A stretch of 64,000 nucleotides of DNA from Methanosarcina sp. MSH10X1 (GCF_004099695.1 NZ_SCHL01000001.1:186001-250000), one strand, 5' to 3'. Counted from the first letter of the stretch, positions 19,620 to 30,764 are shown. The notes: generated from the sequence alone by a model not told the origin. Numbers and translations are program-made.

Positions 19620-20456
19620 TCAATCAATAATTTCAGTACTTCCCATGCTGTCGTGAACTACACACGTATATGTGCGGTCCTCAAGTCTCGATTTTGCAAG
19701 CTCAAGACCCTTTTCGTCTCTCCTGAAATCCACGAATTTTTCATACATGACAAGGGTGTCCTCAAGTTCCGAAACATATCGGAAGAGAAGATCCTCTGCC
19801 AGTTTCAGGCTGTCTCCGGCGGAGATCTGGAGCCCAAGCCCTTCACATTCGCAAGTTTGCAATCTCAACCCTTCGATATAAAAGGGATAAGTGCTGCAAA
19901 GCATGGGACGCACCGGATACACCCGGCACCTGTGGATATCGCTTTCAAGAAAAATACAGTCTCCGTTTCTCTTTCGCCTGAGTATCCATCCAAAGGCATG
20001 AACCCTGCCCTCACAATCGATACACTCCTGAAAAGATTCAAGCGAATCCGGAGAGAGCTGCTCTTCATCTTCCTCGGGCTGCCTGAGAGAGGTCTCAGGA
20101 TACTCTTCGTCATCCGCCGGGATTTTATCCTGAATAGGAGCCTCAGGCACAAATGGCCCTGCAACCTCCAGTCTTGAGAGACCAGTATATTCCCGGATTC
20201 TTTCGATCTCCGATGGAATTACCGCTACCCTGTTGTCCCCGAAAGCCCGTCTGCAGCATTTCCCGCAGTGCTGGCAACGGAAACCGATTTTCCTGATCTC
20301 AGCTGCGAGTTGCTCAGGGTCAAGTCTATGAGCCATTTCTATTTCTTTCTTGAGACCGGCAATAAGAAGGAGCTGATAGCCTGTTTTTCCGGACTCCTGC
20401 TCACTGCCTGCGCTGGAAGCTTCCATATAGAGACTCGTGTCCTGCTGGTACATCAA
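19620..20456 (-). CDS. YkgJ-family cysteine-cluster protein
   Basis: Contains the YkgJ/UPF0153 iron- or zinc-chelating cysteine cluster: FRCQHCGKCCR near residues 54-64, then ECIDC in the middle, CRVYPVRPMLCSTYPF, and CECEG. The function is not known; a metal centre is likely. The first 40 residues are weakly conserved in character, and the start could be internal (ATG 20336, giving MAHRLDPEQ). It diverges from the ACT-domain gene. Confidence 0.82.
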   Translation of the reverse strand: MMYQQDTSLYMEASSAGSEQESGKTGYQLLLIAGLKKEIEMAHRLDPEQLAAEIRKIGFRCQHCGKCCRRAFGDNRVAVIPSEIERIREYTGLSRLEVAGPFVPEAPIQDKIPADDEEYPETSLRQPEEDEEQLSPDSLESFQECIDCEGRVHAFGWILRRKRNGDCIFLESDIHRCRVYPVRPMLCSTYPFYIEGLRLQTCECEGLGLQISAGDSLKLAEDLLFRYVSELEDTLVMYEKFVDFRRDEKGLELAKSRLEDRTYTCVVHDSMGSTEIID

Positions 20457-20605
20457 ATTAACGCAGCTAGCAGTTGATGCCGGGAATGCTCAATACTCTC
20501 ATCCGGAAAACTCCCAGCCCTTTTAGAGAAAAGTCAATCAAAACCGAATGTTCGAAAATCTCAGCCGGAAGAGCCTTTGCCCCACTGACAATGGATCGCA
20601 ATAAG

Positions 20606-20616
20606 AAACTATATAT
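20606..20616 (+). promoter_or_regulatory. TATA box of ACT-domain regulator
   Basis: AACTATATATC lies about 30 bases before the ATG at 20644, implying a leaderless or very short leader transcript for this gene. Confidence 0.45.
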
Positions 20617-20643
20617 CAATGAACCCGGTTTAAACAAGTTTGT

Positions 20644-21147
20644 ATGTGGCAGACATTACTCAAAAAGTTTGAAAAATTTCCTGCGCAGGCAAAAGTGCTT
20701 AAATTGCTTTTTGAACGAGGGTTTCAGGTAAACGAAGAAGGAAAGGTCACCTCCGGAAGCATTGAGATAGCACATACCCAGCTTGCAAAAGAAGCAGGTG
20801 TTGACCGGCGGGTAGTTGACGCAACTACAAAGACCATTATTTCAGACGAACTTCTAAGCACGATTTTTAAAAATGTTCATTCTATCCCTTTCCTCAGAGA
20901 TGTAGCCCCATCCCTTGGACTGGGAGTGATCATTATTATCCCGGAAGATGCAGCTCACGTGGGTATCCTGGCAGAGGTCGCAGGACTGATTTCCCGGAAC
21001 AATGTGAGTATCCGGCAGGCTGTCTCGGACGACCCTTATCTAACTGATAACCCAAGACTTACAATCATTACCGACAGGAAAGTGCCCGGAGAGCTCGTAG
21101 ATAAAATCCTCGAACTGCCCTCGGTCAAAGGTGTAAGCATTTATTGA
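20644..21147 (+). CDS. Amino-acid-binding (ACT) regulator
   Basis: A 167-residue protein with an N-terminal helix-turn-helix-like region (HTQLAKEAGVDRRVVDATTKTI) and a C-terminal ACT domain (GLGVIIIIPEDAAHVGILAEVAGLISRNNVSI) that normally binds an amino acid. This pair is common in archaea and annotated as a regulator of amino acid metabolism. Targets and ligand are unknown. No strong ribosome-binding site precedes the ATG, consistent with a leaderless message. Confidence 0.85.
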   Translation: MWQTLLKKFEKFPAQAKVLKLLFERGFQVNEEGKVTSGSIEIAHTQLAKEAGVDRRVVDATTKTIISDELLSTIFKNVHSIPFLRDVAPSLGLGVIIIIPEDAAHVGILAEVAGLISRNNVSIRQAVSDDPYLTDNPRLTIITDRKVPGELVDKILELPSVKGVSIY

Positions 21148-21258
21148 AGCTTTTCTATGCTTCAGATTAAGCTTCAGGAAATAAAGTGGTAAGGGGAAGG
21201 AAATCCTGCAAAAAGCTTTCTTTTCAGTTGAAAATGGGTATTTTTTGCGAGTATTGAC

Positions 21259-22824
21259 TTATTTTCTGCTCCTTCTAAACACGGAAAGTCCCAGAGCTAT
21301 TGCTACAAATCCGAGAAACAGCGCACGCATGGAAATATCTTTCACTTCAATTACGGATATTGAATCCTCCGTAAAACCTTTAGCGAAATGTGCAACCCCG
21401 AAAATCTCGTGCTCTATCGAAGACCCCAGTTCTGCAACCGATCGGGTCCCGGTAAAGGACAGGATAAAGTTACCTGCTGAATCAAGATTTTTTCTGCTTA
21501 GAATTCTCTCGATACCGATACCCTCGTATTTGCGGCCGGAGTCCCGATCTTTAGTATCTTCCAGGTTATTATCATCGCCGGTAGAGGTCTGATTTACTGG
21601 TTTAAGGACCGTAATGACAATACTGGCGGAAGAACTGCCGTTATCGTTCCCTGCTGTAAGGTAGACTGTATAGTTTCCAGGACAGCAGAAAGTATGGCTA
21701 GGGTTCGGGCAGCAGGAGTTCTTCCCGTCTCCAAAATCCCAGCACAGTGAGGCTGCATTATCGGAAAAATCAAAAAAATGTACAGTAAGCGGAATATATC
21801 CGCCTGTTACATTGGTAATGAGTTTAGCCTCAGGGATTACCGGAATCGAAGGATCCGGAGCTTTCAAAACATTTACTATCACATAGGTCGAATCGCTGCC
21901 ATTCTCGTTCGTAACGTTCAGAGTAACCGTATAATTGCCCTCATTGACAAAAGTATGCAAAAAATCCGAAGCGTTCGAAGATTCCAAGTCTCCAAGACTC
22001 CAGATCAGCGAGCTGGCGTTTTCCGAGAGTTCTGTAAATTCGACTGTAAGAGGGGCAAACCCTGCCGTCACATTGGAAGTGAAAATTGCTTCTGGCAGTA
22101 CAGGAGGCTGCGGATCGAAATCCATTAACGGCCTGTAATCCATACTCTTTGTCCGGCGGTTGATTGCATATACCGTATCGCCGATACCGTCTCCGTCCTC
22201 ATCCCTGCCTGCGTAGTCACTCCAGCAGTTGCCTGAAGTCCGGTTCCAGCCATTAAGCTTATCGTCCCTGGCATTATTCGTATTATTAAAGTTATTATTG
22301 CATATCGTATTGCCTGAAGAAGTAAACGACCTGATGCCACAATCAGCGTTTGAATATACGAGATTGTCTCTTAAAGTGTTATTTTCAGATTTAAACAGGC
22401 AGATTCCGATATTATTGCCCGAGATATTGTTATTATTTATGACACAGTTTTGAACACCACTTAGATAAATCCCACATTTGCTGTCAGCTATTGAGAAGCC
22501 GCTGATTCTTACATTGCTGGCAACTACCTTGAATACGTTACTCCCTTTATTCCCTGCGGTAATAACCGTGTCAGAAGGGCTTTTTGAGTCCGAGATTATT
22601 GTCAGGTTATCCTGGTCGATTTGAATACTTTCATTATATTCTCCGGGTTTTACAAAGATAGTATCGCCGTTGGAGGCATTATCTATGGTAGCCTGGATCG
22701 ACTCTCCTGGAAATACATAAAGATTTTCTGCCGCACCTGATTCTGAAATTGAAATCAGAACCAGAATTACTGCAAATAAGCAGACCCATTTGGAAGTTTG
22801 AGTTTTTGTCATTTTAACCAGCAC
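21259..22824 (-). CDS. Surface protein with parallel beta-helix and two PKD domains
   Basis: A 521-residue exported protein. A signal peptide (residues 12-32) precedes a right-handed beta-helix of the NosD type (VFPGESIQATIDNASNGDTI, repeats of NNNISGNNIGI), followed by two PKD domains with FGDGKNSCCPNPSHTF and WSLGDLESS motifs, then a C-terminal helix (FLGFVAIALGLSVF) and RRSRK. This is a typical Methanosarcina envelope protein anchored at the C terminus; adhesion or polysaccharide binding is an inference. An internal ATG at 22812 is an alternative start. Confidence 0.88.
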   Translation of the reverse strand: MLVKMTKTQTSKWVCLFAVILVLISISESGAAENLYVFPGESIQATIDNASNGDTIFVKPGEYNESIQIDQDNLTIISDSKSPSDTVITAGNKGSNVFKVVASNVRISGFSIADSKCGIYLSGVQNCVINNNNISGNNIGICLFKSENNTLRDNLVYSNADCGIRSFTSSGNTICNNNFNNTNNARDDKLNGWNRTSGNCWSDYAGRDEDGDGIGDTVYAINRRTKSMDYRPLMDFDPQPPVLPEAIFTSNVTAGFAPLTVEFTELSENASSLIWSLGDLESSNASDFLHTFVNEGNYTVTLNVTNENGSDSTYVIVNVLKAPDPSIPVIPEAKLITNVTGGYIPLTVHFFDFSDNAASLCWDFGDGKNSCCPNPSHTFCCPGNYTVYLTAGNDNGSSSASIVITVLKPVNQTSTGDDNNLEDTKDRDSGRKYEGIGIERILSRKNLDSAGNFILSFTGTRSVAELGSSIEHEIFGVAHFAKGFTEDSISVIEVKDISMRALFLGFVAIALGLSVFRRSRK

Positions 22825-23302
22825 ATCAATCCAGAAATATACAGAACCATTTTTTAAAAGGATGACATATAAAATTGTTGATTTAAAAAAATATTAGAAA
22901 ACAGAAATTAAAATTGAAGCTATTATAAAGGCTTTACTTGAGGAAATAGGCATTCCAGATCCTTCTGCGTTCAAACAACTCCACACATAAAAGTTCAAAG
23001 CAAAAAAGTAATATAACTACTTAATATTATTTTCTCTAAATATGAACAACTATCGGATTAAGTTGTTTTTCCGGAATAAACGTTAAGGATTAAAGCCTGA
23101 TTCAGTTAAGTCCAGAAATATAGCTCAAGAAATAATTAGACCTCGGTTGTTACTTTTTCAAATCTGATAAAGTGACCTTATTTTTAAAGCACTAATTCAG
23201 TTCTGCCATATTCGTTACTCTTATAGTTCTCTTATAATCATCCTGGGTAGTGAGGATTGCGGGAAGGTTAATCATAATGTATATTAATTATAATTTTCAA
23301 TA

Positions 23303-23406
23303 CTCCGGAAGAAAAATTCTCAATAATTCCGGAAGAAAAATTCTAGTGATTCCGGAAGAAAATTCTCAATAATTTCGGAAGAAAAATTCTAGTGATTCCG
23401 GAAGAG
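23303..23406. repeat. Five imperfect tandem repeats of about 24 bp
   Basis: Units of TTCCGGAAGAAAAATTCT followed alternately by CAATAA or AGTGAT, repeated five times just before the cupin regulator's promoter region. The remainder of gap 22825-23503 is AT-rich and shows no gene. Confidence 0.8.
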
Positions 23407-23503
23407 ATGTCTCCTTTCAAACAGGCATTCAGATCTGCAAAGCCAAAGGTTTTTAAGCAGAGCTTTAGTTATTCTTGAAAAACCCAGCTGGAGAAGTCGT
23501 ATC

Positions 23504-24058
23504 ATGCAGGAAAAAATAATAGAAATCGCAGCTAGAGTACGTGAATTGCGTGAACTATCGGATTTCACCGTTAAAGATGTGGCAGAATATCTGCAGATAT
23601 CCGATGAAACATATGAAAACTACGAAAACGGAAGCGAGGATATTCCGGCAAGTATGCTTTTTGAGCTTGCACATAAGCTCCGCGTAGATATGGCTACCCT
23701 CCTGACAGGGGAAGAACCGCGAATGAACGTTTTTACAGTTACTCGGGATGGAAAAGGAGTCAGTGTTGAGAGGAGAAAGCAGTACAGATACCAGAATCTG
23801 GCTGAAAAATTCATTCACAAGAAAGCTGAATTTTTTATAGTTTCAGTCGAACCCAGATCATCCGGGGCAAAACCTGAGACAAACTCCCATCCAGGGCAGG
23901 AATTTAACTACGTGCTTGAAGGAAGCCTGAAGGTATATATCCACCATAATGAGATTGTCCTGAACAAAGGAGATTCCATTTATTTTGATTCCACTTACGA
24001 ACATGCTATGGAAGCTCTGGAAGGAGAACCAGCCAGATTCCTGGCAGTTATAATATAA
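23504..24058 (+). CDS. XRE-family regulator with cupin domain
   Basis: A 184-residue transcription regulator: helix-turn-helix at residues 8-65 ([22 protein letters not shown]), then a cupin barrel with [18 protein letters not shown] and [11 protein letters not shown]. It lies 69 bases upstream of an acyl-CoA synthetase gene and points the same way. The cupin may sense a small acid or amino acid, and the synthetase gene is its likely target. Both statements about ligand and target are inference. Confidence 0.88.
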   Translation: MQEKIIEIAARVRELRELSDFTVKDVAEYLQISDETYENYENGSEDIPASMLFELAHKLRVDMATLLTGEEPRMNVFTVTRDGKGVSVERRKQYRYQNLAEKFIHKKAEFFIVSVEPRSSGAKPETNSHPGQEFNYVLEGSLKVYIHHNEIVLNKGDSIYFDSTYEHAMEALEGEPARFLAVII

Positions 24059-24127
24059 TTCGATAAAACTACTCGATTTAATGATGCTTGATTTGATGAT
24101 ACTGATTTGATGAAATAGATAAAACGG

Positions 24128-25807
24128 GTGTCCAGAATGACTTCCTTGCTCAGCCAATTTGTTTCCAGAACCGAATTCGAATCCTATGAGGATTTCGAGG
24201 AAAATTTCAAAATCCTCGTTCCTGAAAACTTCAACTTTGCCTATGATATAGTCGATGCCTATGCAAGAGATTCTCCTGAAAAACTTGCTATGGTCTGGTG
24301 CGACGATTACGGGGAAGAGAGAATCTTTACTTTCAAAGACCTGAAATACTACAGTGATAAAGCGGCGAATTTCTTTGCAAAGCATGGGATAGGGAAAGGC
24401 GACTACGTAATGCTCACCTTGAAGAGCCGGTATGAGTTCTGGTACTGTATCCTTGCACTGCATAAACTGGGAGCCATAGCCATACCTGCAACCCATATGC
24501 TCAAGACGCGGGATATCGTATACAGGATCGAGAAAGCCGGACTGAAGATGATTGTCTGCATATCGGAAGATAAAGTTCCCGATCAGGTGGATGAAGCCCA
24601 TTCCCAGTGCGGAGACATCCCACTCAAAAAAGCAGTTGTTGGAGGCGAAACCCGAGAAGGCTGGATTGATTTCAGGAGAGAACTCGAAGAAGCCTCCGCG
24701 GATTTTGAACACCCTTCGGGCGAGGCTGCTACAAAAAATAGCGATATTTCTCTCGTTTATTTCTCCTCAGGGACCGCTGGCTTCCCGAAAATGGTGGAAC
24801 ATGACTTTACCTATCCACTAGGGCATATCCTCACTGCAAAATACTGGCAGAATGTGGAAGATAACGGGCTGCACTACACGGTTGCAGACAGCGGATGGGG
24901 AAAATGCGTATGGGGAAAGCTCTATGGGCAGTGGATATCGGGTTGTGCGGTCTTTGTCTATGACTATGACCGATTTGAAGCCAAACACATGCTTGAAAAA
25001 GCCTCGAAATTCGGTGTTACAACATTCTGCGCCCCTCCGACGATCTACCGTTTCCTGATTAAGGAAGATCTCTCAAAATATAATTTCAGTACCCTGAAAT
25101 ATGCGGTTGTTGCAGGCGAACCTCTTAATCCTGAGGTATATAACCGATTCCTGGAATTTACCGGAATAAAGCTCATGGAAGGATTCGGGCAAACCGAAAC
25201 TGTTGTAACTATCGCAACCTACCCCTGGATGGAACCGAAACCCGGATCTATCGGGAAACCATCTCCCGGATACAGGATTGAACTGATGGACAGCGACGGC
25301 AGGCTCTGTGAGGTAGGGGAAGAGGGAGAAATCGTCATCAACACAAATGACGGAAAACCTGTAGGGCTCTTTGTCCATTACGGAAAAGATCCTGAGAAAA
25401 CCGAAGAAACCTGGCATGACGGCTATTACCATACAGGGGATATGGCCTGGATGGATGAAGACGGCTACCTGTGGTTTGTGGGAAGGGCTGACGATATCAT
25501 AAAAACCTCAGGTTACAAAGTCGGGCCTTTTGAAGTGGAGAGCGCCCTAATCCAGCACCCTGCAGTACTCGAATGTGCAATTACGGGTGCTCCTGACCCT
25601 GTAAGAGGCCAGGTTATCAAAGCAACCGTTGTGCTCACGAAAGGATACGAGCCTGGAGAGGCACTTAAAAAAGAACTTCAAGAACATGTAAAAAGAGTCA
25701 CCGCCCCATACAAGTATCCTCGAATCCTGGAATTTGTTGAGGAACTTCCAAAAACCATCAGCGGAAAAATCCGCAGGGTTGAGATCCGGGACAAAGACCA
25801 GAACTGA
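24128..25807 (+). CDS. AMP-forming acyl-CoA synthetase (medium/branched chain type)
   Basis: A 559-residue ANL-superfamily ligase activating a carboxylic acid with ATP and CoA. Core motifs: [17 protein letters not shown] (P-loop-like A3), [11 protein letters not shown] (A5), [34 protein letters not shown] (A7-A8) and the C-terminal catalytic lysine in [10 protein letters not shown]. It resembles the archaeal Macs group, known to use branched short acids. Next to vorCBA it probably supplies isobutyryl- or methylbutyryl-CoA for reductive carboxylation. Confidence 0.9.
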   Translation: MSRMTSLLSQFVSRTEFESYEDFEENFKILVPENFNFAYDIVDAYARDSPEKLAMVWCDDYGEERIFTFKDLKYYSDKAANFFAKHGIGKGDYVMLTLKSRYEFWYCILALHKLGAIAIPATHMLKTRDIVYRIEKAGLKMIVCISEDKVPDQVDEAHSQCGDIPLKKAVVGGETREGWIDFRRELEEASADFEHPSGEAATKNSDISLVYFSSGTAGFPKMVEHDFTYPLGHILTAKYWQNVEDNGLHYTVADSGWGKCVWGKLYGQWISGCAVFVYDYDRFEAKHMLEKASKFGVTTFCAPPTIYRFLIKEDLSKYNFSTLKYAVVAGEPLNPEVYNRFLEFTGIKLMEGFGQTETVVTIATYPWMEPKPGSIGKPSPGYRIELMDSDGRLCEVGEEGEIVINTNDGKPVGLFVHYGKDPEKTEETWHDGYYHTGDMAWMDEDGYLWFVGRADDIIKTSGYKVGPFEVESALIQHPAVLECAITGAPDPVRGQVIKATVVLTKGYEPGEALKKELQEHVKRVTAPYKYPRILEFVEELPKTISGKIRRVEIRDKDQN

Positions 25808-26269
25808 GCCCTGAAAATGATTGGAATATCCAACTCCCGGAAGGATCGGTACTGTTAAAAAACAAGTGGAACCGACTTAATCCGGAAATCGAGAAGTCTC
25901 AGGTCAAATAAAAAAGGAAAAAAAGGAAAGAAATAAGTACCTTAAACCTTCTGGAAAGTTTGCTTGAGAAGATACTACTCAGGATTCATTTAATAGCTTT
26001 AAATGAATGCCACCGCTAACTTATGGAATATAAAAGACTGTTCACGTTAACATACGGTTTATACGGATTATACGATTTACAGTGTGAAAAATACATTGAA
26101 AACTGAAGGCTCTTCATTCTGATACAGAGAACCGGTTAGAGAAAATGGGAGCTGGAAAGAGTCCGGGAAGAAAAAATAAATACCCGGGATGATCCTAAAC
26201 CGGGAATGGACCTGAAAGCTGAGGAGAGCCCAGAGGGCAACTGAAAATAAACAAAAATGAGGATCTCAT
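25808..26269. other. 462-bp intergenic region before vorC
   Basis: AT-rich, no gene. It has a possible TATA box (GGAATATAAAAGA near 26026) and, about 20 bases later, three short repeats of TACG(G)TTTA/TACGGATTA/TACGATTTA (26052-26080) that might be regulator sites. The leader before vorC would be about 200 bases, unusually long. Confidence 0.4.
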
Positions 26270-26518
26270 ATGTCAAAGAATGATAAAAAGGAAGCATACC
26301 CTGTTATTAATATTCTGGAGTGTAAGGCCTGCGGGCGCTGCCTTCTGGCCTGCCCCAAAAGTGTACTTTTCATGAGTGAAAGCCTCAATGCTCGGGGCTA
26401 TCATTATGTAGAGTACAAGGGAGAGGGTTGCTCAGGCTGTGCAAACTGCTATTATACCTGCCCTGAGCCGCTTGCAATCGAAATACACATTCCCCTGAAA
26501 GCTGAGGAAGCAGAGTAA
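26270..26518 (+). CDS. vorC: Ketoisovalerate oxidoreductase, ferredoxin subunit
   Basis: An 82-residue 2x[4Fe-4S] ferredoxin-like delta subunit. Two clusters of cysteines, [14 protein letters not shown] and [14 protein letters not shown], bind the clusters that pass electrons from the thiamine site to external ferredoxin. It heads the vorC-vorB-vorA operon (gap of 20 bases to vorB). Gene order matches that described for Methanothermobacter VOR. Assignment strong; preference for 2-ketoisovalerate over other 2-oxoacids is by family. Confidence 0.88.
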   Translation: MSKNDKKEAYPVINILECKACGRCLLACPKSVLFMSESLNARGYHYVEYKGEGCSGCANCYYTCPEPLAIEIHIPLKAEEAE

Positions 26519-26538
26519 AGTAGAAAAGGAGGAAAATT

Positions 26539-27594
26539 ATGGCAACACAACTCATAAAAGGCAACTCCGCAATAATCGTCGGTGCACTCTACGCCGGATG
26601 TAACTGTTTCTTCGGATACCCGATAACTCCGGCAAGTGAGATTCTGCATGATGCATCCAAATATTTTCCGAAAATAGGTCGGAAATTCGTCCAGGCCGAA
26701 TCCGAAGAATCGGCAATTAACATGGTCTACGGAGGAGCATCGGCAGGACACAGGGTCATGACATCCTCGTCAGGTCCGGGTATTAGCCTGATGCAGGAAG
26801 GGCTTTCCTACCTTGCCGGCGCCGAGCTTCCCTGCGTACTTGTAGATATTATGCGGGCAGGCCCGGGTCTTGGGAACATAGGTCCGGAGCAGGCGGATTA
26901 TAATCAGGTAGTAAAAGGCGGAGGGCACGGGAACTATAAAAATATCGTACTTGCCCCTAACTCGGTGCAGGAAATGTGTGACTTTACAATTAAAGCCTTT
27001 GAGCTTGCCTTCAAGTACAGGAACCCTGCCGTAGTACTTGCTGACGGGGTACTCGGACAGATGATCGAATCCCTTGAATTTCCGAAGCAGGCTACTATCC
27101 CTGAGATCGATACTACCTGGGCGGTCAATGGTACAGCCGAGACCAGACCTAACCTGATAACCTCGATCTTTCTTGACTTTAACGAGCTCGGAAGGTTCAA
27201 CGAAAAACTTCAGGCGAAATACGAGCTTATAAGGCAGAATGAGGTCGATTATGAAGAATATCTGACCGATGATGCTTCAATTGTCCTTGTCTCTTACGGA
27301 ATCAGCAGCCGGATTTGCAGGTCAGCCGCAGACCTTGCCAGGCAGGAAGGTATTAAAGTCGGGCTTTTCAGGCCGAAGACTCTATTCCCGTTCCCTGAGG
27401 CACAATTGAAAGCTCTGGCAGATAGGGGTTGCTCCTTTATTTCCGTGGAAATGAGCAACGGACAGATGAAAGATGATGTCAGACTTGCAATCGGCTGTTC
27501 ACAGCCTGTAGAGCTTGTAAATCGTATGGGAGGGAACCTGATTACCCTTGACCAGATTATGGATAAAATCAGGAAAATTGCAGGGGAGGCATGA
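26539..27594 (+). CDS. vorB: Ketoisovalerate oxidoreductase, alpha subunit
   Basis: The 351-residue alpha subunit of the 2-oxoacid:ferredoxin oxidoreductase. The N-terminal [11 protein letters not shown] and [18 protein letters not shown] motifs and the segment [20 protein letters not shown] are typical of VorB-like proteins. It shares four bases with vorA. The complex oxidatively decarboxylates branched 2-oxoacids to acyl-CoA, or runs in reverse to make valine or isoleucine precursors. A GGAGG site precedes the ATG. Confidence 0.9.
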   Translation: MATQLIKGNSAIIVGALYAGCNCFFGYPITPASEILHDASKYFPKIGRKFVQAESEESAINMVYGGASAGHRVMTSSSGPGISLMQEGLSYLAGAELPCVLVDIMRAGPGLGNIGPEQADYNQVVKGGGHGNYKNIVLAPNSVQEMCDFTIKAFELAFKYRNPAVVLADGVLGQMIESLEFPKQATIPEIDTTWAVNGTAETRPNLITSIFLDFNELGRFNEKLQAKYELIRQNEVDYEEYLTDDASIVLVSYGISSRICRSAADLARQEGIKVGLFRPKTLFPFPEAQLKALADRGCSFISVEMSNGQMKDDVRLAIGCSQPVELVNRMGGNLITLDQIMDKIRKIAGEA

Positions 27595-29042
27595 ATATGG
27601 CAGCAGAAATCATCAACGGAGAAAAAGTAATAGGAAGGCCGAAAGCCCTGTATGCGGATTACCCTCGCAAAGGCGGGGCAGCTTCAACAGCCACTCATTA
27701 CTGCCCTGGCTGCGGGCATGGAGTCCTGCATAAGCTTATTGCTGAAGCAATCGATGACCTCGGGATTCAGGACAGGACAGTTATGATCAGCCCTGTGGGC
27801 TGTGCAGTCTTTGCTTACTATTACTTTGACGCAGGCAATATCCAGGTTGCCCACGGGCGGGCGCCTGCGGTAGGGACAGGGGTTTCCAGGGCTGAAGAAA
27901 ATGCCGTGGTTATCTCTTACCAGGGAGACGGAGACCTTGCTTCCATAGGCCTGAACGAGACTCTCCAGGCCGCAAACAGAGGTGAAAAGCTTGCGGTCTT
28001 TTTCGTAAACAATACCGTCTACGGAATGACGGGCGGACAGATGGCACCCACAACTCTGGTGGGCGAAAAAACAACAACGTGCCCTGAGGGGCGGGACCCT
28101 CGTTTTGCAGGTTATCCCCTCCACATGTGCGAACTGCTGGACAATCTTAAGGCTCCGGTTTTTATCGAGAGGGTGTCAGTCTCGGATATTTCCCATATAA
28201 GGAAGGCCAGAAAAGCCGTAAGGAAGGCGCTTGAGATCCAGCGTGACGGCAAAGGATATGCTTTTGTTGAAGTCCTTGCCGCCTGCCCGACCAACCTGAG
28301 AATGGACGCGGAACAGGCTATCAGTTTCATAAATGAGGAAATGGAAAAAGAATTTCCCCTCAAAAACTTCAGGGACAAAGCCGAAGAAGTCGAACCTCTG
28401 CACCGTGGAGTCAGCGACTTTACAACTGAAACCCTTGAGAAGCTGTATGGCATTGAAGCCGCTGCTGAAGAAAAACCTGCCAGAAAGGATTTTGCCCCGA
28501 TCCAGACCAAAATTGCAGGTTTCGGAGGGCAGGGCGTCCTCAGCATGGGCATTATCCTTGCGCAGGCCGGAGTAAAGGCAAACCTCAATGCGTCGTGGTT
28601 CCCATCCTATGGCCCGGAACAGAGGGGAGGCACATCGAATTGTTCGGTCGTTATTTCAGGACAGCCTATAGGCTCTCCTACGGTTTATACTCCGGATATC
28701 CTTGTAGCTATGAACCGCCCATCTCTCGAAAAGTTCGAAGGGGCAGTCAGGGAAGGAGGTCTTATCCTTTACGATTCTTCTATCGGTGAAGCCGAAACGC
28801 CTGCCGGTGTCAAAGCTGTTGCAGTTCCTGCAACCGAAAAAGCCAAGGAAGCCGGTTCGGAGCAAGCCGCCAATTCCTTCATGCTCGGAGTCCTTGTAGG
28901 GCTTGACGCAACAGGTATGGAAGAGGAAGTTTTTAAGGAAGCCCTTGCCGAAAACTTCGCAGGGAAGCCAAAAGTTATCGAATTTAACCAGATGGTTCTC
29001 GAAGCCGGGGCAAAGTGGGCAAAAGAAAACGTTAAGATCTGA
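27591..29042 (+). CDS. vorA: Ketoisovalerate oxidoreductase, fused beta-gamma subunit
   Basis: A 483-residue fusion. Residues 1-290 are the thiamine-pyrophosphate beta domain (CPGCGHG near 41, [21 protein letters not shown]), and residues about 305-483 are the gamma domain ([35 protein letters not shown]). The beta-gamma fusion is the same architecture as methanogen VorA. It is translated with a four-base overlap with vorB, so subunits are made in step. Confidence 0.9.
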   Translation: MNMAAEIINGEKVIGRPKALYADYPRKGGAASTATHYCPGCGHGVLHKLIAEAIDDLGIQDRTVMISPVGCAVFAYYYFDAGNIQVAHGRAPAVGTGVSRAEENAVVISYQGDGDLASIGLNETLQAANRGEKLAVFFVNNTVYGMTGGQMAPTTLVGEKTTTCPEGRDPRFAGYPLHMCELLDNLKAPVFIERVSVSDISHIRKARKAVRKALEIQRDGKGYAFVEVLAACPTNLRMDAEQAISFINEEMEKEFPLKNFRDKAEEVEPLHRGVSDFTTETLEKLYGIEAAAEEKPARKDFAPIQTKIAGFGGQGVLSMGIILAQAGVKANLNASWFPSYGPEQRGGTSNCSVVISGQPIGSPTVYTPDILVAMNRPSLEKFEGAVREGGLILYDSSIGEAETPAGVKAVAVPATEKAKEAGSEQAANSFMLGVLVGLDATGMEEEVFKEALAENFAGKPKVIEFNQMVLEAGAKWAKENVKI

Positions 29043-29449
29043 GGATTTTAAGGCTTGAGGAAAAACTGAGTATCCAGATCACTCGAATTGCATGAAAAGA
29101 AGGTGGAGAAAATTTTTCTCTACCTGCTGATACTATTTCCCGGCGGCTTTCAAGTGATTTTCAGCTAATGCTTCCGCTCTCTAATTGCTTAACTGTCCAA
29201 CTATCGAACTGCCATGTGCAGAAAATTGCTCCGGAAGGTACAAACTACTCAAAAACTCAATCGGCAAGTGCAATTTATTGAAAAAAACCTGTAATCAGGC
29301 ATATGATTGAATCTGGAGCCAATCATAAGCTTTATTAAAGCCGGATACATTGTAAGGAAAAAAGAGATTTTTATAAATTGCTTTTAAAAGTATTACCTGA
29401 AAAGCAATATTATCTTAAAAGATCTTAAAAGCAGTTTATAGGTCTGGAG

Positions 29450-29536
29450 ATGGTAGGGGCTGAGTCCCTATTCTCAGGTCCCTACCTGCGATCCAACCCA
29501 AAGATTAAGAGGAAACCCTATTACTCTCAATCTCAA
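29450..29536 (-). ncRNA. Small-RNA repeat, copy A
   Basis: Copy of a two-hairpin element read leftward: stem AGATTGAGAG/CTCTTAATCT (with one G-U pair only on this strand) around TAATAGGGTTTCC, then GGTAGGG/CCCTACC enclosing CTGAG-AATAGGGA-CTCAG. No TATA box precedes this copy; it lies just downstream of copy B and may be part of a B-A transcript. The A-C mismatch it would have on the plus strand supports leftward transcription. Confidence 0.55.
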
Positions 29537-29545
29537 TTTAGAAGT

Positions 29546-29636
29546 AGATGGTAGGGGGCTGAGTCCCTATTCTCAGATCCCTACCTGCGATCCAACCCAG
29601 AGATTGAGAGGAAACCCTATTACTCTCAATCTACAA
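29546..29636 (-). ncRNA. Small-RNA repeat, copy B
   Basis: Same two-hairpin element with a perfect 10-bp first stem (AGATTGAGAG/CTCTCAATCT). The predicted start, about 25 bases from a TATA box, coincides with the first base of the stem. Both loops carry AATAGGG, a likely interaction site. No open frame is conserved among copies. Confidence 0.6.
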
Positions 29637-29656
29637 GTCTTTTATAAGGACATGGG

Positions 29657-29671
29657 GATATATATCATAAT
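29657..29671 (-). promoter_or_regulatory. TATA box of small-RNA copy B
   Basis: Read leftward, TTATGATATATATCC stands about 25 bases before the first hairpin. The same arrangement precedes copies C and D. Confidence 0.6.
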
Positions 29672-30277
29672 CGACCCAAAAAACAATTAGTGATCTTATT
29701 TTTGTTTAGTTTATTTATTTTTTATATTGACAAAATACTTAATGGCATTGAAAATTTTAAAGGCATAAAACAAACCTGTTCCTTTTAAATATCTGCAAGG
29801 AATTTTAGAGCTATTTTCTGACTACTTTACAGTCTCACGTTAAGATATAATGCGTTTAAGTTAAGTATACTGGTTAGGATGATAATTCAAGTTAAGTATA
29901 CTGGTCAGGATGATAAATTCAAGTTTAGATGTATATCATTTTAAACTGTAAGCGACTCGTTTTGAGACACAACCAATATCAAGTAACCAGATAAAAAGAC
30001 CAGTCCCAATACCATCAATTTCGGCAACCATAAAGATCCTCTCATTTAAGGTTCAGGAATCTGATACGCCTACCTCCTGCATACTGACAGGAAAATACTG
30101 AGAATGATGTCAAACTAAAAGCATGAGAAAACGAAAAAATGCCTTGTCTGCACACCATATCTAAAGCGGTTTCCAGCGAAGTAGATAAAAACCTGAGTTT
30201 AGGAACGGTCATAAGGTTTATAAAAAATAAAGACATTATGAAAAAGAGTAAGTGATCCAGAAAATTAGTTTGGAAGT
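29672..30277. other. Intergenic spacer between small-RNA copies B and C
   Basis: AT-rich, no credible gene. It includes an imperfect direct duplication around 29860-29920 (AAGTTAAGTATACTGGT(T/C)AGGATGATAA) and sequence resembling the upstream regions of copies C and D, which suggests the unit was duplicated with its flanks. Confidence 0.5.
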
Positions 30278-30368
30278 AGATGGTAGGGGGCTGAGTCCCT
30301 ATTCTCAGGTCCCTACCTGCGATCCAACCCAAAGATTAAGAGGAAACCCTATTACTCCTAATCTATAC
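30278..30368 (-). ncRNA. Small-RNA repeat, copy C
   Basis: Third copy of the element, nearly identical to copy B in the second hairpin. The first stem reads AGATTAGGAG/CTCTTAATCT on the minus strand, kept intact by one G-U pair despite base changes. A TATA box lies about 25 bases upstream. Confidence 0.6.
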
Positions 30369-30385
30369 CTCTATAGTGGCGTGGG

Positions 30386-30400
30386 AATATATATCATAAC
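30386..30400 (-). promoter_or_regulatory. TATA box of small-RNA copy C
   Basis: Read leftward, GTTATGATATATATT sits at the same distance from the first stem as in copy B. Confidence 0.6.
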
Positions 30401-30764
30401 CGACCTAAAAAAATGTATGTAATCCTAATTTACAATCATGTTTAAGATTTTTATGGCAGCAAAACTTTTAATGATATTAAAATATTTAATTGAAATAAAA
30501 ATTAAAAATTTAATTACTACAAATATTAGTAAATTAATCAGTAAATAAATATAAAGAAGTCAAATTCCTCGCCCAAAATTTTAATAAAATATAATAATTT
30601 TCTCTCTTCTAAGTTTCAACACGATTGAAACATCCGGGTTTAAAGAATAGAATCGTTTCCTGATAAAAAACCAGATTTGAATCCGATTCTGATAAACCAG
30701 CCCCTGAACGAGTTGAAAATCAGTTTCTCTTGACCATAAGTTTTCCCTCTGAGCGCAAGCGTTG
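30401..30764. other. Intergenic spacer after small-RNA copy C
   Basis: AT-rich sequence without a gene, containing runs similar to the upstream flank of copies B and D (TTAAAATATTTAATTGAAATAAAA). Confidence 0.45.

Noticed and set aside
20474..20731. A separate small gene before the ACT regulator
   Set aside because: It overlaps the regulator in another frame and includes its TATA box region.
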